From Rhizobiaceae bacterium (GTDB lineage Bacteria > Pseudomonadota > Alphaproteobacteria > Rhizobiales > Rhizobiaceae): a stretch of DNA of 64,000 bases. The translations under genes were made by a program, and so were the position numbers. The notes below the pieces were generated by a model. The model worked only from the letters and a program-made list of their open reading frames with translations. It was not told the DNA's origin and ran no database searches. This document shows positions 59,641 to 64,000 of this stretch, piece after piece. The stretch lies in the NCBI GenBank assembly GCA_029233925.1, contig JARGOX010000008.1, positions 1 to 64,000 of the forward strand, read 5' to 3'. Positions within the stretch are counted from its first letter, which is position 1; each line of letters opens with the position of its first letter.

Positions 59641-60744
59641 CTACGCGGGGATCGGCTTTGCTGCCCATTCATCCAGTTTTCTGTCTCGCAATTGGCTGAT
59701 GCTGCTTGCACCCTGACGCGCCACAAGTGTGGAAAGCTCTTTCAAAATACATCGAACCAGACCGGGACCTTGATAGATGAATCCTGTATAAAGCTGAAGA
59801 ATATCTGCTCCTGCGCATATTTTTTCGAGCGCAGTTTCGGCGCAATCGATGCCGCCGACACCCACCAATGTCATATCGGGTCCCACCAGCTTGCGCATTT
59901 TTGCCAGAACAATTGTCGAGCGCTCGAACAATGGCTTGCCGGAAAGGCCACCGGCCTCGTTGCTGGCCGGTTCATCGCGCAATGAGCTGCGCGCCATTGT
60001 TGTGTTGGAGATGATCAGACCATCCATTGCGTGCCGATTGAGTTCCTCTGCAATCTCTTCAAGCTCGCCTATGGTCAGGTCAGGCGCTATCTTGAGGAAT
60101 ATCGGTTTGTGTTTCTTGCCCGCTTCGCGCTGCATTTTGCGCGCTGCCATGACAGCATCCAGCAATGGTCCCAGGCTGTCGCGCGATTGAAGGCCGCGCA
60201 GGCCAGGCGTGTTCGGAGAGGAGATATTGATCGTCAGATAATCGGCGTGGTCATAAAAAACATTCAGGCCCAAAGTGTAATCGGCAACGCGATCGGCCGA
60301 ATCCTTGTTGGCCCCGATGTTGATGCCAATCGGGCCGATCTGCGGGTTTTCAAATTTTTCCAACCGCGTCAGCAGGGCCTGATGGCCCTGATTGTTGAAG
60401 CCAAGGCGGTTTATGACGCCCTGATTGGCCGGAAGCCTGAAAATACGCGGTTTGGGATTGCCTGCCTGTGGTTTTGGCGTGACCGACCCTATCTCGGTAA
60501 AGCCGAATCCCAGACGCAGGATTTCACCGGGCACTTCGCCATTCTTGTCGTAGCCGGCAGCCAGTCCGATCGGATTTGGAAATGAAAGTCCTGCCGTTTG
60601 CACGGCCAGGTTCTTGTCATAGGCGGCGCGGCAGGAAGGCAACAGTCCTGATTTGAGTGCCAGAATGGACAGATGGTGCGCAGACTCGGGCTCCAGAGTG
60701 AAGAGCGCGCTTCTACCAAGCGTGCTGAATATGGTCATTTTCAA
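59641..60744 (-). CDS. quinone-dependent dihydroorotate dehydrogenase PyrD
   Basis: A 367-aa class 2 dihydroorotate dehydrogenase, a membrane-associated flavoprotein of pyrimidine synthesis. The N-terminal amphipathic region (STLGRSALFTLEPESAHHLS) is the quinone tunnel. AGLSFPNPIGLAAGYDKNGE, GFTEIGSVTPKPQAGNPKPR and the catalytic serine segment NISSPNTPGLRGLQ follow. The start overlaps the stop of the DUF952 gene (ATGA), a conserved alphaproteobacterial pair. Confidence 0.95.
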   Translation of the reverse strand: MKMTIFSTLGRSALFTLEPESAHHLSILALKSGLLPSCRAAYDKNLAVQTAGLSFPNPIGLAAGYDKNGEVPGEILRLGFGFTEIGSVTPKPQAGNPKPRIFRLPANQGVINRLGFNNQGHQALLTRLEKFENPQIGPIGINIGANKDSADRVADYTLGLNVFYDHADYLTINISSPNTPGLRGLQSRDSLGPLLDAVMAARKMQREAGKKHKPIFLKIAPDLTIGELEEIAEELNRHAMDGLIISNTTMARSSLRDEPASNEAGGLSGKPLFERSTIVLAKMRKLVGPDMTLVGVGGIDCAETALEKICAGADILQLYTGFIYQGPGLVRCILKELSTLVARQGASSISQLRDRKLDEWAAKPIPA

Positions 60745-61085
60745 ACCAGATCAGGCAGAATGTGCTTGTTGTTATCGTCGAGCATCAATGGTTTGGACCA
60801 GACAACGGCGCTGAGTGGCAGAGGACCGTAAAGATGCGGGAACAAGGCGCCACCGCGAGATTCCTCATAGAGCAGCGCGTTGCCAAGGCGTGCGCCATCC
60901 ACCGCAACCAGCACAAGGTCGGGCTGCCCGGCAAAATGCAACGCAGCTGTCTGTGCAACCTGATCACCCGTGGAAAAATGGATGTATCCATCCTTGACGT
61001 CGATGGGCGCGCCCTTGAAGACGCCGGTTTTTTCTGCCTGTCGCCAAAGGGGCTCTTCGGCTATTTTGTAGATGATGTGTGGCAT
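60741..61085 (-). CDS. DUF952 domain-containing protein
   Basis: A 114-aa protein. DUF952 hallmarks are IYKIAEEPLWRQAEKTGVFK, DGYIHFSTGDQVAQTAALHF and a C-terminal GGALFPHLYGPLPLSAVVW. The fold resembles ADP-ribosyltransferase-like domains; the activity is unknown. ATG 61085 has GGAAG upstream. It is translationally coupled to pyrD, hinting at a role near pyrimidine or nucleotide metabolism. Confidence 0.88.
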   Translation of the reverse strand: MPHIIYKIAEEPLWRQAEKTGVFKGAPIDVKDGYIHFSTGDQVAQTAALHFAGQPDLVLVAVDGARLGNALLYEESRGGALFPHLYGPLPLSAVVWSKPLMLDDNNKHILPDLV

Positions 61086-61231
61086 GATACTTCCAGTGCT
61101 AGATGTTAGGGCCTTTTCCATACACGATGGAATCAAAATGGCCGCAATGGAATCCGGCGGTAATCGCATTTTCGGCGTGATCGCCTGATATGAAATCATT
61201 TCGATTGTGAAAATCATCGGACAGGGTGCGT

Positions 61232-61651
61232 ATGAACCAGTTTATACAAATATTTGTTGGCGGAACAATCGGCCTTCTCCTCCTGTGTGGCGCCAGCCAG
61301 GCAGAGGCTCAGGAAAATCGCTTTGTGATGGAGTCGGTCGGCGAGGCTGCGGGGAGCGGATTTGTCCGCCTTGATACCCACACCGGCGAAATATCGATTT
61401 GCAAACTTTCGGACGGCCAGCTGATTTGCCGTATGGCGGCGGATGAACGGCGCGCGCTGGAAGATCAGATCGATTTGCTTGAAGAAAAGCTTGCCAGACT
61501 TGAAGGCCCTTTGAATGAGCGACCAGGCGCGCGCTACAAGAACTTGCCCTCCGACGATGAAATCGATCAGTCTTTCGGCGTTATGGAAAAGCTGATGCGG
61601 CGTTTTTTTGATCTCGTCGAAGATCTGGAAAACGAAACCGACAAAAAATAA
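61232..61651 (+). CDS. exported hypothetical protein with coiled coil
   Basis: A 139-aa protein with a signal peptide (FIQIFVGGTIGLLLLCGASQ, cleavage after AEAQ). A short beta-rich part with two cysteines (ISICKLSDGQLICRMA) is followed by a coiled coil (DERRALEDQIDLLEEKLARL) and an acidic C-terminal helix. Similar small exported proteins occur in other Hyphomicrobiales, but I know no function. ATG 61232 is preferred to the GTG at 61226; ACAGGG lies upstream. It is divergent from the DUF952-pyrD unit. Confidence 0.7.
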   Translation: MNQFIQIFVGGTIGLLLLCGASQAEAQENRFVMESVGEAAGSGFVRLDTHTGEISICKLSDGQLICRMAADERRALEDQIDLLEEKLARLEGPLNERPGARYKNLPSDDEIDQSFGVMEKLMRRFFDLVEDLENETDKK

Positions 61652-62094
61652 GCGCAATATTTTCGATGCTCTGAACTTTGGTCACACTGCTCTGATCGCT
61701 TTTGCTTGGTCAGAGCATTTTGTCGTGTTGCTGCCGGGTAGGCTGGACAGGGCTGCGCCTGCGGCGGATAGCCGACATCAAGCTATCGTTCCGGTTGGAG
61801 CGTCCGGGCAGCCTGCTATTTTCTGATCACATAGACCTTTCGAGAGGCCCTGATGAGGATTCAATGCGTGCACATAGTGGTCAAAAATTCTTCAACCGGG
61901 TAATACCGTTGTAATCAGTGGCAAATCAGGTTTAATTTGCAGGTGGGAACGAACAATCTTTTCGCAATGGAATGGTCTGTCGCATGAATGAATGCGTTGG
62001 GGATTGCGTTGGAATATTCTGAGCCACCAGATGCGCCGAAGGGCAAGGGAATGTTTTTCAGGCCTGTTAAGCCTCTGGGGAGGGGGCGAACAAA
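61652..62094. other. intergenic region before the response regulator gene
   Basis: The region begins with a terminator-like hairpin (61689-61720). The rest holds no supported frame; the promoter of the response regulator must lie in the right half. No RNA gene was recognised. Confidence 0.4.
61689..61720 (+). terminator. terminator candidate after the exported coiled-coil gene
   Basis: GCTCTGA and TCAGAGC form a perfect 7-bp stem with a 14-base loop, followed by ATTTTG. Confidence 0.45.
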
Positions 62095-62760
62095 TTGTCA
62101 AGAACAATCATTATTGCAGATGACCACCCGCTGTTTCGTGGCGCCATGCGGCAGGCTTTGGCCGGAATTGAAGATGGACTGAAGATCATCGAGGCTGGTG
62201 ATTTTGGTGCCGCTCGCAATGCAGCCGGTGATAATCCGGAGGCGGATTTGATGCTGCTGGACCTGACCATGCCTGGTGTCAGCGGTCTTTCGGGGCTGAT
62301 TTCCTTGCGTGCCGAATATGTCAGCCTTCCTGTCGTCATAGTCTCGGCATCCGATGACCAGACCACGATCAGACGTGCCATCGATCTTGGTGCCTCCGGG
62401 TTTTTGTCAAAATCTGCCAGTATCGATGAAATTCGTGATGGCATCAAAGCCGTCCTGGCTGGAGAAGTCTGGATGCCTCGCGGGTTTGAATTCGGCCCCG
62501 AACAGGATGCAGAGATTGCTGAATTGATCAGGCGCCTGCAAACACTGACGCCTCAACAAAGCCGGGTTCTTGGCATGCTTGCCGAGGGGCTCCTTAACAA
62601 GCAGATCGCCTATGAACTCAGTGTTTCCGAGGCCACAATCAAGGCGCATGTATCCGCTGTCCTGCAAAAACTGGCCGTGGACAGTCGTACCCAGGCTGTC
62701 ATTCAGCTGGCAAAAATCGGCGCAGAGATGCTGGATAGGGAAAACGGTTCACTCAGCTGA
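62095..62760 (+). CDS. response regulator, NarL/LuxR family
   Basis: A 221-aa two-component regulator. The receiver domain (IIIADDHPLFRGAM; phosphoacceptor Asp in LMLLDLTMPG near residue 58; Thr/Ser and Lys in VIVSASDD and SGFLSKSAS) is followed by a LuxR helix-turn-helix (LTPQQSRVLGMLAEGLLNKQ, then IAYELSVSEATIKAHVSAVL). The start is TTG 62095 with GGGAGGGGG upstream; no ATG gives a complete receiver. It faces the hybrid histidine kinase gene, with 15 bp between stops, and is its likely partner. Confidence 0.9.
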   Translation: MSRTIIIADDHPLFRGAMRQALAGIEDGLKIIEAGDFGAARNAAGDNPEADLMLLDLTMPGVSGLSGLISLRAEYVSLPVVIVSASDDQTTIRRAIDLGASGFLSKSASIDEIRDGIKAVLAGEVWMPRGFEFGPEQDAEIAELIRRLQTLTPQQSRVLGMLAEGLLNKQIAYELSVSEATIKAHVSAVLQKLAVDSRTQAVIQLAKIGAEMLDRENGSLS

Positions 62761-62775
62761 CCGTTTTCAGCAGCA

Positions 62776-64000
62776 TTATTCGGCGGCGGATTTTCGCGCA
62801 ATGGCGATCTGGTTGAGAAATGCCCTGAGGGCCGCTGGTTTCAAAGGTTTGTTGAAGATCGATATCGAATGCTCTTCTGCCTTGTTGCGCACATCAAGGC
62901 TCCGGTCCGCAGTGACCAGAACAGCTGGAATATTGTCGCGCCAGTGCTGACGAATTTTCAAAATGGCCTCGATGCCGTTGCCGTCGTCCAGATGATAATC
63001 TGCGATGATGGCATCTGGCGGGCGGGAGCTATTGGCAAGAAACGTCTCAAGACCATCAAGCGATCCGGCACAGAATACCGCACAGCTCCATCCGCCCAGA
63101 AGTATTCGAAGTCCGTCCAGGATTGTTGGTTCGTTGTCGATGCACAGGACGGACAGGCCGTCCAGTGTCAGCGACGCAGGAACGATCGGCTGATTGCCGC
63201 TTGTCAGTTGAACACGTTTGATATTGGTCTCGACGGGGATCTCGACCCTGAAATCCGTGCCTTTTCCCATTTTGGACGTGAGTATGACCGGGTGATCGAG
63301 AACGCGGGCGATCCGATCGACAATCGATAGGCCCAAACCCAGGCCTGAGGCGTTTCGGGCGCCATCATCAAGTCGGATAAATTCCCCGAATACCTTTTCA
63401 AAGCTGCTGTCGGGAATTCCGATTCCCGTGTCGACCACCTGAACCAGAACCATATCGCCCCTGTGGCGTACACCCACAAGGACGCGGCCTCTGGGTGTGT
63501 ATTTGATTGCATTCGAGACAAGGTTCTGTATCAGCCGGCGCAACAAATTTGGATCGCTGCGGACAAGAGCTGATGTTGGCATGACCCGCATTTGCAGTTT
63601 GTTTTCCGCAGCAATGGGAGCGAAATCCGTTTCGATGCGGCGCAGCACATCGTTGAGTGGGAAGCTGGAGATCTGCGGTTTCATGGTGCCTGTATCCAGC
63701 CGCGAGATGTCGAGCACAGCACCCAATATGGATTCCACCGATTCCAGTGAGGAATCGATATTGCGCACCAGGTCGCGATTATCGGATTCACCCAGCCGCT
63801 CAACCAGCGATGACGAGTAGAGGCGCGCAGCATTAAGCGGCTGAATGATGTCATGGCCGGCTGCGGCCAAAAAACGTGTCTTGCCGATATTGGCTTCTTC
63901 CGCTCGCGATTGCGCCTCGGCCAGTTCACCATTCACCCGAACCAGTTCAGCCGTGCGGGTGGCAACGCGTTGTTCAAGCGTCTCATTGGCCTGGGTCAGC
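62776..64000 (-). CDS. hybrid sensor histidine kinase / response regulator (partial, N-terminus outside window)
   Basis: At least 407 residues. A coiled-coil linker (ANETLEQRVATRTAELVRVN) leads to the dimerisation H-box TRFLAAAGHDIIQPLNAARL, where His is the phosphoacceptor. The ATPase domain follows (LIQNLVSNAIKYTPRGRVLV, then VDTGIGIP and GLGLGLSIVDRI), and a C-terminal receiver has its Asp in DAIIADYHLDDGNGIEAI. The frame stays open to the window end, so the sensory part is missing here. The H-box form HDIIQPLNAAR is typical of PAS-containing hybrid kinases in alphaproteobacteria. Confidence 0.9.
   Translation of the reverse strand, partial: LTQANETLEQRVATRTAELVRVNGELAEAQSRAEEANIGKTRFLAAAGHDIIQPLNAARLYSSSLVERLGESDNRDLVRNIDSSLESVESILGAVLDISRLDTGTMKPQISSFPLNDVLRRIETDFAPIAAENKLQMRVMPTSALVRSDPNLLRRLIQNLVSNAIKYTPRGRVLVGVRHRGDMVLVQVVDTGIGIPDSSFEKVFGEFIRLDDGARNASGLGLGLSIVDRIARVLDHPVILTSKMGKGTDFRVEIPVETNIKRVQLTSGNQPIVPASLTLDGLSVLCIDNEPTILDGLRILLGGWSCAVFCAGSLDGLETFLANSSRPPDAIIADYHLDDGNGIEAILKIRQHWRDNIPAVLVTADRSLDVRNKAEEHSISIFNKPLKPAALRAFLNQIAIARKSAAE

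Noticed and set aside
1-64000. CRISPR array, rRNA or tRNA genes
   Set aside because: No regularly spaced identical repeats with unique spacers were found, and no tRNA-like cloverleaf or rRNA sequence was recognised; the tandem repeats present lack spacers.

Overview
This 64-kb window looks like chromosomal DNA of an alphaproteobacterium, most likely of the order Hyphomicrobiales (Rhizobiales). The evidence is gene content rather than a marker gene: a class I lysyl-tRNA synthetase, a PodJ-like polar protein, a TIGR02186/TauE pair, DUF1127 and DUF6460-like proteins, a DUF952-pyrD pair, a ligase-associated Lhr/PdeM pair and a UgpBAEC importer. About 50 protein genes are supported. No rRNA, tRNA or CRISPR array was seen.

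Layout. 0-16 kb: a TetR/YciI unit behind a double-palindrome operator, an SbtA/SbtB-type bicarbonate transporter pair, a LuxR regulator with a SnoaL-like domain, a ferric-reductase-like membrane protein with a dioxygenase-like Tat protein, a truncated adenylate cyclase, a secreted hydrolase divergent from a membrane AraC regulator, an acyl-CoA synthetase, and the ugpBAEC glycerol-3-phosphate importer. 16-24.5 kb: an accessory region with an IS110 relic, an autotransporter, an OmpA-like protein, AT-rich orphan genes, and five copies or pieces of one RAYT (REP-associated tyrosine transposase) element. One copy is intact and bounded by about 29-bp inverted repeats. 24.5-34.6 kb: a catabolic cluster with a RhaD-type aldolase/dehydrogenase fusion, a FucU-type mutarotase, a SorC regulator, MtnA, MtnK and a complete sugar ABC importer. 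34.7-41.5 kb: mixed housekeeping genes. 41.5-48.2 kb: a beta-oxidation operon (two acyl-CoA dehydrogenases, thiolase, FadB-like protein) behind a 22-bp palindrome. 48.6-64 kb: PodJ-like protein, TauE/TIGR02186, PdeM/Lhr, MATE exporter, pyrD, and a response regulator facing a hybrid histidine kinase cut by the window end.

The most interesting system is the 24.5-34.6 kb cluster. It has the three activities of the DHAP shunt for 5-methylthioribose or 5-deoxyribose (kinase, isomerase, class II aldolase) and adds an importer, an anomer-converting mutarotase and an aldolase fused to a dehydrogenase. It reads as a self-contained route for scavenging external 5-modified pentoses. This is an inference from gene content and motifs.

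A second pattern is a set of short degenerate tandem repeats (11-18 bp units, 2-6 copies) at more than ten places. Nearly all sit beside start or stop codons, and some are translated in frame.
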